Shown in pieces: positions 1 through 6,398 of a DNA stretch of 6,398 bases (positions are counted from its first letter, which is position 1; each line of letters opens with the position of its first letter). The notes beneath the pieces are model-generated. The model saw only the letters and a list, made by a program, of their open reading frames with translations, had not been told where the DNA came from and did not search any database. This DNA is from an uncultured Bacilli bacterium. Lineage in GTDB: Bacteria; Bacillota_I; Bacilli_A; RF39; UBA660. The stretch covers positions 1-6,398 of the forward strand of contig CATOJL010000080.1 of assembly GCA_951800155.1 (NCBI GenBank), read 5' to 3'. A program made the position numbers and the translations under genes.

Positions 1-20
1 AGGTAAGGGAAATATTGGAT

Positions 21-48
21 TTGACAAATACAAAAAAAGGAATATAAT
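21..48 (+). promoter_or_regulatory. Sigma-A-type promoter of the fic gene
   Basis: A perfect -35 hexamer TTGACA (21-26) is followed after a 16-base A-rich spacer by a perfect -10 hexamer TATAAT (43-48). Transcription should start near 55, giving a leader of about 23 bases. That leader carries a purine-rich Shine-Dalgarno region, with GAGG beginning at 64. Both hexamers are full consensus matches, so the gene is probably well transcribed unless it is repressed; the spacer is one base shorter than the optimum of 17. No coding sequence or operator is recognisable in positions 1-20. Confidence 0.72.
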
Positions 49-77
49 ATTTTTTATAAAAAAGAGGGGGGAAGAGT

Positions 78-980
78 ATGCATGTTATAGATGGAATGAA
101 TATGGAAGAGGTACCTTACTTCGATATTTTTGAATATATATCTAAAATAGAATTAAATGCATCTGTTATGAGTCATGCTGAAGAAACGAGTCAGGATTTT
201 GCTAATTATTTGCAATTGCTTTTTCAGTATGATGCATCCGTTATCACTTTATATTTGGCGGATAGTTTTCAAAGAGAAATGGTAAATTCCCAAATGATAG
301 AAAATCATTATATTCATTTGCATTCTATCAAAGATGATTTCTTTTTTGAAGCATCGAATATATGTCATGAAGGAATTCATAAAATACACCGAATATGTAC
401 AACAGAAGATAGCAATAAGCAGAAAGAGTATAGAAATGTACCTGTTCGTGTAAGTAGAATGACACCCAAAGGTGAATTTATATTTTGGAAAGCACCCGAT
501 CCTGTATATGTTGAACCGTTTATGAATGATTTTCTTAAAGCGTATAAAGTAGTGAATTCTTCTATGCTATTTTCCGATCCGTTTTTAGTAAGTGCATTAA
601 TGCACTTACTATTTGTAAGAATACATCCTTACAATGATGGTAATGGTAGAACAGCTCGAGTAATACATAATCTTAAGTTTACAGAATCAATTAATAAACT
701 TTATGGTAAGAATTTTAAACTCTCTCCATTAAACATTTCAGGAAGCATTTTAATAAATAAACCAACCTATGCCAATCGAATCAATGCGATTTATTTTGAT
801 TTAGTACATGATACAAATGATGCTATAAATCATTGGTTTGATTTTGTTTTAAATATGGCAGATGAACAAATTTATTATAATAAGAATCGTTTGCATCAAT
901 ATAGAGATTTTCTTAAAGATTTAGAAAAACAAAGAGAAACATATACAGAAAAAAGATTTGTAAAAGTAGGGAAAATGTAA
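78..980 (+). CDS. Fic-domain protein, probable class II AMPylase
   Basis: Fic proteins usually transfer AMP from ATP to a hydroxyl side chain of a target protein; some members do the reverse reaction. The catalytic motif HPYNDGNGRTAR lies at residues 183-194 and matches HPFx(D/E)GNGRxxR with the common F-to-Y change. The catalytic His183, metal-binding Asp187, Asn189 and both arginines (191, 194) are present. Residues 71-76 (SQMIEN) fit the inhibitory motif (S/T)xxxE(G/N), in which Glu75 would pair with Arg194 and block productive ATP binding; its N-terminal location makes this class II. A flap-like segment at about 119-150 should position the target. At 300 residues it lacks the C-terminal winged helix found in many longer class II Fic proteins. 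No signal peptide or membrane segment is visible, so it should be cytosolic. The ATG at 78 follows a GAGG ribosome site (64-67). The gene lies 70 bases upstream of parE. The family call is firm, the substrate unknown. Confidence 0.93.
   Translation: MHVIDGMNMEEVPYFDIFEYISKIELNASVMSHAEETSQDFANYLQLLFQYDASVITLYLADSFQREMVNSQMIENHYIHLHSIKDDFFFEASNICHEGIHKIHRICTTEDSNKQKEYRNVPVRVSRMTPKGEFIFWKAPDPVYVEPFMNDFLKAYKVVNSSMLFSDPFLVSALMHLLFVRIHPYNDGNGRTARVIHNLKFTESINKLYGKNFKLSPLNISGSILINKPTYANRINAIYFDLVHDTNDAINHWFDFVLNMADEQIYYNKNRLHQYRDFLKDLEKQRETYTEKRFVKVGKM
586..611. repeat. Perfect 26-bp palindrome inside fic
   Basis: The 13-base left arm TAGTAAGTGCATT (586-598) is matched base for base by its reverse complement at 599-611, with no spacer; pairing breaks immediately outside. 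It lies within codons 170-178 of the Fic gene, in the helix just before the catalytic motif. In RNA it could form an 11-bp stem with a TTAA loop. No long T-run follows, so it does not look like a terminator. It could be an intragenic operator, a cruciform or recombination site, or coincidence; the symmetry is certain, the function unknown. Confidence 0.9.
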
Positions 981-982
981 AT

Positions 983-1038
983 AAGATTATAAGAGAAAGG
1001 AAATATTTGATAATGTTTCTTTTTTTTGCTATAATCTT
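983..1038. repeat. 9-bp inverted repeat flanking and overlapping the parE promoter
   Basis: AAGATTATA (983-991) is the exact reverse complement of TATAATCTT (1030-1038), whose first six bases are the parE -10 hexamer. An inner AGAAA (994-998) can pair with TTTCT (1016-1020) ahead of a T-run (to 1027). In a fic read-through transcript this could fold as a weak AT-rich hairpin, possibly a poor terminator; in DNA it could be an operator. In sequence this AT-rich, a chance origin is quite possible. Confidence 0.35.
1007..1035 (+). promoter_or_regulatory. Extended -10 promoter of parE-parC
   Basis: A -35 hexamer TTGATA (1007-1012; five of six consensus bases) is followed after a 17-base spacer by a perfect -10 TATAAT (1030-1035), preceded directly by the extended -10 element TGC (1027-1029). 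Transcription should begin near 1041-1043, only about 8-10 bases before the parE ATG at 1051. The likely Shine-Dalgarno sequence GGTGA (1042-1046) would then sit at the extreme 5' end of the transcript. No convincing terminator separates fic from parE, so read-through from the fic promoter may also contribute. Confidence 0.75.
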
Positions 1039-1050
1039 TGTGGTGATAGC

Positions 1051-2964
1051 ATGGCAAAATATGATGAGAGTTCTATAAAGATACTAGAGGGATTAGAGGC
1101 AGTAAGAAAGCGTCCGGGTATGTATATTGGTTCGACAGATAAAAGAGGACTTCACCACTTAGTATGGGAAATTGTTGATAACGCCATTGATGAAGTTATT
1201 AATGGCTTTGGAAAAAAGATAAAAATCGTGCTACACACAGATGGAAGTGTTTCTGTGGAAGATGAAGGACGTGGTGTTCCTGTTGGTATGCATGAAAGTG
1301 GTATGTCCACACCGGAAGTTATTTATACTGTTTTGCACGCAGGTGGTAAATTTGAAAGCGGTGGATATAAAGTATCGGGTGGTTTACATGGCGTTGGGGC
1401 ATCTGTTGTAAATGCACTCAGTAAATGGTTAGAAGTCACTATAAAAAAAGATGGATATGCCTATTTTATTCGTTTTGAAAATGGGGGAAAAGTATCTATT
1501 CCTTTAAAGAAATTGGATAAGGTAGGGAAAACAGGAACGAAGGTACAGTTTTATCCCGATCAAACTATATTTCAAACAACGGACTTCTCTTATTCTACGA
1601 TTTGTGAAAGAATGCAAGAAAGTGCTTTTTTAATCAAAAATTTAACGATAGAAGTGATTGATGAAAAAGAAAATCGAAGTGAAAGTTACCACTATGAAAA
1701 TGGTTTAGAAGCTTTTGTTGCTTACTTAAATGAGGATAAGAAACTGCTTCATAAAATTGTTTCCTTTGAGGGAATAAAAGATGCGATTAAGGTGGATGTT
1801 GCTTTACAGTATACAGATAGTTATTCAGAAAGTATAACTTCTTTTGTAAATAATGTAAAAACAAATGATGGAGGGACACATGAAGTTGGATTCAAAACGG
1901 CTTTGACTCGAGTGTTTAATGAATATGCTAAGAACAATAACTATTTTAAGGGAAAAGATAAAAATTTTGAAGGAAACGATACGAGAGAAGGATTAACGGC
2001 TATTATATCAATTCAAATTCCTGAAAATTTATTACAATTTGAAGGACAAACTAAGGGAAAGTTGGGAACTCCTATTGCGCGTACAGTAGTGGATAGTATC
2101 GTTTATGAAAAATTAAAGTATTTTTTAGAGGAAAATAAAGAAAGTGCTACTAAAATAATTGACAAGATGATTAAAAGTAGAAATGTACGAGAAGCGGCTA
2201 GAAAGGCGAGGGATGAGGCACGTCTTGGAAAAGACAGAAATAAAAAAGAAGCGGCTTTATCTGGGAAATTAGCGCCTGCTCAAACAAAAAATCCTAAGAA
2301 GAATGAATTATTTTTAGTCGAAGGAGATAGTGCAGGTGGTTCGGCAAAAGGAGGAAGAGATCGTAAATTTCAGGCGATTTTACCTCTTCGTGGAAAGGTA
2401 CTGAATACAGAGAAAGCACGAATGGAAGAAATTTTAAGGAATGAAGAGATTAATACACTGATTCATACCATAGGAGCTGGTGTTGGCTCTGATTTTCATG
2501 CCGAAGATTCCAATTATGATAAAGTAATTATTATGACCGATGCCGATGATGATGGGGCTCATATTCAAATTCTTTTAATTACATTCTTTTATCGTTATAT
2601 GAAACCACTCATTGAAGCAGGGAAGCTTTATATTGCCCTTCCTCCTCTTTATAAGGTGGAATATGGGAAAAAACATTTTTATGCATGGACCGATGAAGAA
2701 TTAGAGCGCATCAAAAAAGAAAATGGAGGAAAAGCTGGTTCTCAACAAAGATATAAAGGATTAGGAGAAATGAATGCTGAACAGTTATGGGAAACAACCA
2801 TGAATCCAGATTCTAGAATGTTGATTCGAGTTACTATTGAGGATGGGAATATTGCAGAGAAAAGAGTAAGTGTTTTAATGGGAGATAAGGTAGATCCTAG
2901 AAAAGAGTGGATTGAACAGAATGTTGTTTTTACTCTAGAAGATAGTTACAAAATAGAGAAATAG
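1051..2964 (+). CDS. parE: DNA topoisomerase IV subunit B (ParE)
   Basis: This is the ATPase subunit of topoisomerase IV, which with ParC decatenates replicated chromosomes and relaxes supercoils using ATP. The N-terminal GHKL ATPase domain (about 1-220) has Glu40 (general base), Asn44, Asp71, the GGLHGVG lid at 110-116 and Lys100. The transducer domain (about 221-390) ends its active-site contribution with the QTK loop at 333-335. The TOPRIM domain (about 418-530) holds the metal ligands Glu424 in EGDSAGG and Asp497/499/501 in DADDD. ParE rather than GyrB is indicated by the LAPAQTKNPKKNEL stretch (407-420), the HEVGFKTALTR stretch (277-287) and the following parC. The 637-residue length is normal for Gram-positive ParE and the ATG start matches the family N terminus. 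The residue aligning with GyrB Arg136 (aminocoumarin contact) is Lys133. The gene ends 7 bases before parC, so the two should be co-translated. Confidence 0.97.
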   Translation: MAKYDESSIKILEGLEAVRKRPGMYIGSTDKRGLHHLVWEIVDNAIDEVINGFGKKIKIVLHTDGSVSVEDEGRGVPVGMHESGMSTPEVIYTVLHAGGKFESGGYKVSGGLHGVGASVVNALSKWLEVTIKKDGYAYFIRFENGGKVSIPLKKLDKVGKTGTKVQFYPDQTIFQTTDFSYSTICERMQESAFLIKNLTIEVIDEKENRSESYHYENGLEAFVAYLNEDKKLLHKIVSFEGIKDAIKVDVALQYTDSYSESITSFVNNVKTNDGGTHEVGFKTALTRVFNEYAKNNNYFKGKDKNFEGNDTREGLTAIISIQIPENLLQFEGQTKGKLGTPIARTVVDSIVYEKLKYFLEENKESATKIIDKMIKSRNVREAARKARDEARLGKDRNKKEAALSGKLAPAQTKNPKKNELFLVEGDSAGGSAKGGRDRKFQAILPLRGKVLNTEKARMEEILRNEEINTLIHTIGAGVGSDFHAEDSNYDKVIIMTDADDDGAHIQILLITFFYRYMKPLIEAGKLYIALPPLYKVEYGKKHFYAWTDEELERIKKENGGKAGSQQRYKGLGEMNAEQLWETTMNPDSRMLIRVTIEDGNIAEKRVSVLMGDKVDPRKEWIEQNVVFTLEDSYKIEK

Positions 2965-2971
2965 GTGAGAT

Positions 2972-5470
2972 ATGGAGAACATAGTACAAAGAATTTTAGA
3001 TACAACACTTGAAGAGATTATGGGGGATCGTTTCTCTAGATATGCAAAAGCGATTATTCAAGATAGGGCAATACCAGATGTGAGAGATGGCTTAAAACCT
3101 GTGCAAAGGCGTATTTTATTTGGAATGTATAAAGATCATAATACATATGATAAGCCTTACCGAAAAAGTGCGAAAACAGTGGGTTCCATTATGGGAAATT
3201 ACCATCCACATGGGGATTCTTCCATTTATGATGCGATGGTAAGAATGAGCCAGTGGTGGAAGCAAAACACGCCTTATATTGATATGCAAGGAAATAATGG
3301 TTCTATGGATGGGGATACAGCGGCAGCTATGCGTTATACAGAAGCAAGACTTTCTAAAATTAGCAATGAGCTTTTAAAAGATATTGATAAAAATACCGTT
3401 ATGTGGGCTCCTAACTTTGATGATACAGAATTAGAACCTACCGTTTTACCAGCAAAATTTCCAAATCTATTGGTCAATGGTTCAACAGGAATTTCGGCAG
3501 GTTATGCGACCAATATTCCTCCTCATAATTTAGGGGAAGTAATTGATGCTACCATTAAAAGAATCGATGCGCCAAATTGTAGACTAGAAACGATTTTAGA
3601 TATTGTAAAGGGACCCGATTTTCCAACGGGGGGGATTGTAGAAGGAAAAAAAGGAATTATGGATGCTTTTTCTACTGGAAAAGGGAAAGTCATTATTCGT
3701 TCTACAATTGAATTTGTCAAAGAGAAAAACAGGGAACAAATTCTTGTTACGGAAATTCCCTTTGATGTCAATAAAGCGATGCTTGTTAAAAAAATTGATG
3801 ATATTCGGATTGATAAAAAAATAGAAGGAATTTTAGAAGTAAGAGATGAATCGGATCGGGAAGGACTTCGAATTGCAATTGATTTAAAGATGGGAGCATC
3901 TAGAGAACTTGTTTTAAACTATTTACTAAAAAATACAAATTTACAGATTGCTTATACGTATAATATGGTAGCTATTGTAAATCGAAGACCAATGACCCTC
4001 GGGATTTTGCCCATCTTAGATGCTTATATAGCACATCAAAGAGAAGTCATTACGAAAAGGACCCAGTATGACTTAGAATATGCGCAGAATAGAATGCATA
4101 TTGTAGAAGGATTAATCAAAGCACTTTCTATTTTAGATGCGGTTATAAAAACGATACGTTCAAGTAAAAATAAGAGTGATGCCAAAGTCAATTTAGTAAA
4201 TGAGTTTGCATTTACAGAACGACAAGCAGAAGCCATTTTAATTTTACAACTTTATCGCCTTACAAATATGGATGTTGTAGAACTAGAACAAGAATTTAAA
4301 CAGTTACAACTTGTTATTGCTGCTTTAAAGTCGATTTTAGAGAGCGAAGATAAGTTAAAAGAAGTTATGAAAGATGAGTTAAAAAAGGTTAAAAAAGAAT
4401 ATGCAATACCAAGAAAGACTGTCATAAAAGAAGAAATTACTGAAATCAAAATTGATAATACAGATTTAATTCCAAAAGAAAATGTGATTGTTACAGTAAC
4501 AAAAGAAGGGTATATAAAAAGAGTTTCATTAAAAAGTTATGATGCATCCATTCCTGCTACTGTAAAAGAAGGGGACTATGTCCTCGGCAATTATAAAATG
4601 TTTACTATGGATACCTTGCTTTTGTTTACAGATTTAGGAAATTATATTTATTTACCTGTATATGAACTTCCTGAGTTAAAATGGAAGGATTTAGGAAAGC
4701 ATGTGAGCAATTTAGTGAGTCTTCCATCTGAGGAATCCATTCTTTTTGCTTACCCAGTTCGTGATTTTCATACGAAAAAAGATGTAACTTTATTTACAAA
4801 AGAGGGAATGGTTAAACGGACTCTTTTAAATGAATTTAAAGTACAACGCTATTCAAAACCAATATCTTGTATGAAATTGAAAGAAAATGATAGAGTTGTA
4901 TCGGTTTGTATCAGTGATTTTGATAAAGCATTCGTTGCAACAAAACACGGTTATGGCTTAACTTATAAAAAGGAAGAAATTCCAGTGACAGGAATGAAAT
5001 CGAGTGGTGTAAAGGCAATTACATTAAAAGAAGATGAAGTAGTGAGTGGGGTATTATATAGTGATGCATTTGAATATGTAACAGTATTTACGGATAAAGC
5101 AACAGCAAAGCGAATGAAAGTAACGGAATTTGAGATCACTTCGAGAGCACGTAGAGGAGTTCAAATAGTAAGAGAGGTAAAAACCAATCCTTATTCTATT
5201 TTAAAAGTGATGATTTTAAGTTTTAAAGAAACGATAGGTATAAAAACAACAGGAGAAGAAAAAGTGTTAAAATTAACAGAAATTCCTATTTTAGATCGCT
5301 ATGCATCTGGAAGCTCTTTCTCTAAATTTCCTTTAAAAGACGTTTATGAAGTTGTATCAGTCAAAGAAGTAGAAGAAGAAGTTCCTGTTTTGAAAGAAGA
5401 TATTTCTTTAGATTCAATTGATGAAAAAATAATGTGTATTGATGATCTTTTAAAACGGATTGATGATTAA
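2972..5470 (+). CDS. parC: DNA topoisomerase IV subunit A (ParC)
   Basis: This is the DNA cleavage and religation subunit of topoisomerase IV. The winged-helix domain (about 30-165) has the catalytic Arg121-Tyr122 pair; Tyr122 forms the covalent link to DNA. Ile174, in NGSTGISAGYATN, is the DNA-bending intercalator. The tower (about 180-335) and coiled-coil arm (about 340-480) follow. A C-terminal beta-pinwheel (about 500-795) shows about six repeated strands with [VL]xxFT[KD]xG-type cores, near 506, 550, 605, 653, 703 and 748. In place of the GyrA box QRRGGKG there is a degenerate SRARRGVQ (724-731), supporting ParC over GyrA. An acidic tail closes the 832 residues, a normal length for the family. 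Ser83 and Asp87 give the quinolone-susceptible pattern. The Shine-Dalgarno AGGTGA (2963-2968) overlaps the parE stop codon, so translational coupling is likely. Confidence 0.97.
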   Translation: MENIVQRILDTTLEEIMGDRFSRYAKAIIQDRAIPDVRDGLKPVQRRILFGMYKDHNTYDKPYRKSAKTVGSIMGNYHPHGDSSIYDAMVRMSQWWKQNTPYIDMQGNNGSMDGDTAAAMRYTEARLSKISNELLKDIDKNTVMWAPNFDDTELEPTVLPAKFPNLLVNGSTGISAGYATNIPPHNLGEVIDATIKRIDAPNCRLETILDIVKGPDFPTGGIVEGKKGIMDAFSTGKGKVIIRSTIEFVKEKNREQILVTEIPFDVNKAMLVKKIDDIRIDKKIEGILEVRDESDREGLRIAIDLKMGASRELVLNYLLKNTNLQIAYTYNMVAIVNRRPMTLGILPILDAYIAHQREVITKRTQYDLEYAQNRMHIVEGLIKALSILDAVIKTIRSSKNKSDAKVNLVNEFAFTERQAEAILILQLYRLTNMDVVELEQEFKQLQLVIAALKSILESEDKLKEVMKDELKKVKKEYAIPRKTVIKEEITEIKIDNTDLIPKENVIVTVTKEGYIKRVSLKSYDASIPATVKEGDYVLGNYKMFTMDTLLLFTDLGNYIYLPVYELPELKWKDLGKHVSNLVSLPSEESILFAYPVRDFHTKKDVTLFTKEGMVKRTLLNEFKVQRYSKPISCMKLKENDRVVSVCISDFDKAFVATKHGYGLTYKKEEIPVTGMKSSGVKAITLKEDEVVSGVLYSDAFEYVTVFTDKATAKRMKVTEFEITSRARRGVQIVREVKTNPYSILKVMILSFKETIGIKTTGEEKVLKLTEIPILDRYASGSSFSKFPLKDVYEVVSVKEVEEEVPVLKEDISLDSIDEKIMCIDDLLKRIDD

Positions 5471-5478
5471 TCTATGGA

Positions 5479-5517
5479 AGAAGAAAGAGAGCTCTCTTCT
5501 TTTTTGATGATTTTTTT
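5479..5517 (+). terminator. Rho-independent terminator after parC
   Basis: A hairpin centred on the palindrome GAGAGCTCTC (5487-5496) begins about nine bases after the parC stop. With an AGCT loop, the stem pairs 5479-5489 with 5494-5503, leaving one bulged A at 5484. T-runs follow at 5500-5505 and 5511-5517. The position and shape fit an intrinsic terminator ending the topoisomerase IV transcript. The stem is only moderately GC-rich, so some read-through is possible. Confidence 0.75.
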
Positions 5518-5604
5518 CGTTTTTATAGATAATGTATTTCTGTATTCATATCTCTTACAAATTCAAAAAATAGGTATTCTATTCTTTAATATTTGTGAAA
5601 AGAT

Positions 5605-5616
5605 CCTTTTAAAAGG
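5605..5616. repeat. 12-bp palindrome upstream of the nuclease-like gene
   Basis: CCTTTTAAAAGG is a perfect 12-bp palindrome ending 14 bases before the proposed -35 hexamer at 5631. It could be a repressor or activator site for the downstream gene. A palindrome this short in AT-rich sequence is also expected by chance at an appreciable rate. No regulator family is recognised from it. Confidence 0.35.
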
Positions 5617-5630
5617 TACATATTCCTCAT

Positions 5631-5659
5631 TTTACAAAGAGAAAAAGATTGTTTAAAAT
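5631..5659 (+). promoter_or_regulatory. Candidate promoter of the PD-(D/E)XK nuclease-like gene
   Basis: TTTACA (5631-5636) and TAAAAT (5654-5659) each match consensus at five of six positions and are separated by 17 bases. Transcription would start near 5666, giving a leader of about 36 bases. That leader opens with a small hairpin, AGTGA (5667-5671) pairing with TCACT (5678-5682), just before the ribosome binding site. A weaker alternative lies further upstream: TTGATG (5504-5509) with GATAAT (5528-5533), spacer 18. No gene is seen between the parC stop and 5702. Confidence 0.5.
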
Positions 5660-5686
5660 GGGAATCAGTGAAAGAAATCACTTTAG

Positions 5687-5694
5687 AAAAGGAG
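5687..5694 (+). promoter_or_regulatory. Ribosome binding site choosing the start at 5702
   Basis: AAAAGGAG (5687-5694) is a strong Shine-Dalgarno sequence. Two in-frame ATG codons follow, at 5696 and 5702. The first is only one base from GGAG and too close for normal initiation. The second has a 7-base spacing, so 5702 is the preferred start. An in-frame TAG at 5684-5686 rules out a longer upstream extension. Confidence 0.75.
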
Positions 5695-5701
5695 AATGAA
5701 A

Positions 5702-6398
5702 ATGAGTACAACTATAAGAAATCAAACATTGAAAGAAGGAGCAATTGTGCCTATTACCTTTGATTATGTATTTTGTAATATCTTTAATAATCCTGATAAT
5801 ATTATCGTATTAGAAAACTTTTTGTCATGCTATTTAGAAGTCCCATTAAGTAAGCTAAGAGGCCATGTGGAAATACTGAGTCGAAATCTGATTATAGAAC
5901 ATAAAAGGGAAGCGAATAAACAAATTGATCTATTAGTAGATATTGAAGGAGAAAAAGTAAATATTGAACTACAGAATAAGAAGTCGGAGGGAATTATCAA
6001 CCGAAATGTGGTGTTCGCTAGTAAGATACATGCAAGACAACTCAAAATGAAAAGTGAAAAAGGAAAAAAAGAGAGTGAGAGTAAATATGCAGGGATAAAA
6101 AGAACGTTACAGATCAACTTAATGAGAGGGAAGGAAAAGAAAAAAGTAAAGGAGAGCTATTTTTTAACGAATGAAGAGGGAGAGATACTGACAAAAAAAT
6201 TACAAATTGATCTAGTAAATATGGAAAAAGGGAAAGAACTTTGTTATACTAAAGAGGAAACAAAGTTAGCGAGATGGTGCAGGGTGATTCTAGCGACAAC
6301 GAGAGAAGAATTTGAAGAAGCATTAGGAGAGGATTTAATGGAGAAAGAGGCCAAAGATTTACTAGAAGAAAAAGTAGAACAATATAGTCAAGATGAGG
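5702..6398 (+). CDS. PD-(D/E)XK nuclease family transposase / Rpn-like protein, 3' end outside window
   Basis: The frame stays open for 232 codons and runs off the right edge, so the C terminus is missing; related proteins are typically around 300 residues. The N terminus (PITFDYVFCNIF, 17-28) resembles the family start P.xDxVFKxxF, with Cys25 where Lys is usual. The nuclease core has Asp76 in QIDLLVDIEGEK and Glu89-x-Gln91 in NIELQ, the D...ExQ form of the PD-(D/E)XK site seen in Rpn-type proteins. The region after it (100-141) fits the family's R.xxxxSKxxxxQL helix and the following hydrophobic strand, and RWCRVIL (191-197) with the acidic residues after it fits the C-terminal helical part. 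Such proteins are annotated as recombination-promoting nucleases or putative transposases; many are not proven to transpose. It is separated from parC by a terminator and has its own promoter, so it is probably an independent unit. The family call is by eye and fairly confident; the activity is inferred. Confidence 0.85.
   Translation, partial: MSTTIRNQTLKEGAIVPITFDYVFCNIFNNPDNIIVLENFLSCYLEVPLSKLRGHVEILSRNLIIEHKREANKQIDLLVDIEGEKVNIELQNKKSEGIINRNVVFASKIHARQLKMKSEKGKKESESKYAGIKRTLQINLMRGKEKKKVKESYFLTNEEGEILTKKLQIDLVNMEKGKELCYTKEETKLARWCRVILATTREEFEEALGEDLMEKEAKDLLEEKVEQYSQDE

Noticed and set aside
624..659. Doc-type kinase instead of a Fic AMPylase
   Set aside because: The motif keeps GNGR with the second arginine, unlike the degenerate motif of Doc, and the protein is much longer than Doc.
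2353..2355. Gly434 in the ParE TOPRIM stretch SAKGGRDR, where Gln or Leu is usual
   Set aside because: This position already varies between GyrB and ParE proteins and is not catalytic, so it is not evidence of a defect.
3218..3232. Quinolone-resistance change in the ParC QRDR
   Set aside because: Ser83 and an acidic residue (Asp87) are present at the two key positions, which is the susceptible pattern.
3523..4449. Three - strand frames inside parC
   Set aside because: They are antisense shadows of a fully conserved parC and have no recognisable motifs.
1051..5470. Possibility that the pair is gyrB-gyrA
   Set aside because: The ParE-type PAQTKNPKKNE segment, the degenerate GyrA box and the lack of dnaA/recF neighbours all favour topoisomerase IV.
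5474..5656. 60-codon + strand frame with a hydrophobic middle, beginning just after the parC stop
   Set aside because: Its first codons are the parC terminator hairpin and T-runs, there is no ribosome binding site, and it extends through the proposed -35 of the next gene. The hydrophobic character comes from T-rich codons.
5830..6117. 95-codon frame on the - strand
   Set aside because: It lies wholly inside the PD-(D/E)XK family gene on the other strand, which has a clear family pattern; its serine/phenylalanine-rich product is typical of an antisense shadow.

Overview
The window is AT-rich bacterial DNA using the standard genetic code: tryptophan is encoded by TGG in all four genes, which argues against the Mycoplasma/Spiroplasma code. 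Shine-Dalgarno sites are of the AGGAG/GGTGA type, promoters are close to sigma-A consensus, and a parE-parC pair of Gram-positive type is present. Together these suggest a low-GC Bacillota (a Bacilli, Erysipelotrichia or related host). The genus cannot be read from this sequence.

Layout, all genes on the + strand. A near-consensus promoter (21-48) drives a 300-residue Fic-domain protein (78-980) with an intact catalytic motif and an N-terminal class II auto-inhibitory motif. Inside this gene lies a perfect 26-bp palindrome (586-611). A 70-base gap then holds a strong extended -10 promoter for topoisomerase IV. parE (1051-2964) and parC (2972-5470) follow, separated by 7 bases, and a hairpin-plus-T-run terminator closes the unit just after parC. 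A 231-base intergenic stretch contains this terminator, a 12-bp palindrome, a candidate promoter and a good ribosome binding site. It leads into a fourth gene (from 5702, running off the right edge) of the PD-(D/E)XK nuclease family transposase/Rpn-like group.

ParE and ParC together form topoisomerase IV (ParE2ParC2), which decatenates daughter chromosomes and relaxes supercoils. All catalytic residues are present in both subunits, and the quinolone-determining positions of ParC carry the susceptible pattern. The most interesting context is the Fic gene directly upstream, because some Fic toxins (FicT/VbhT) are known to AMPylate the ATP-site tyrosine of GyrB and ParE, and that tyrosine is present here. 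Whether this Fic protein acts on its neighbour is inference. No phage, CRISPR, tRNA or rRNA features were seen.
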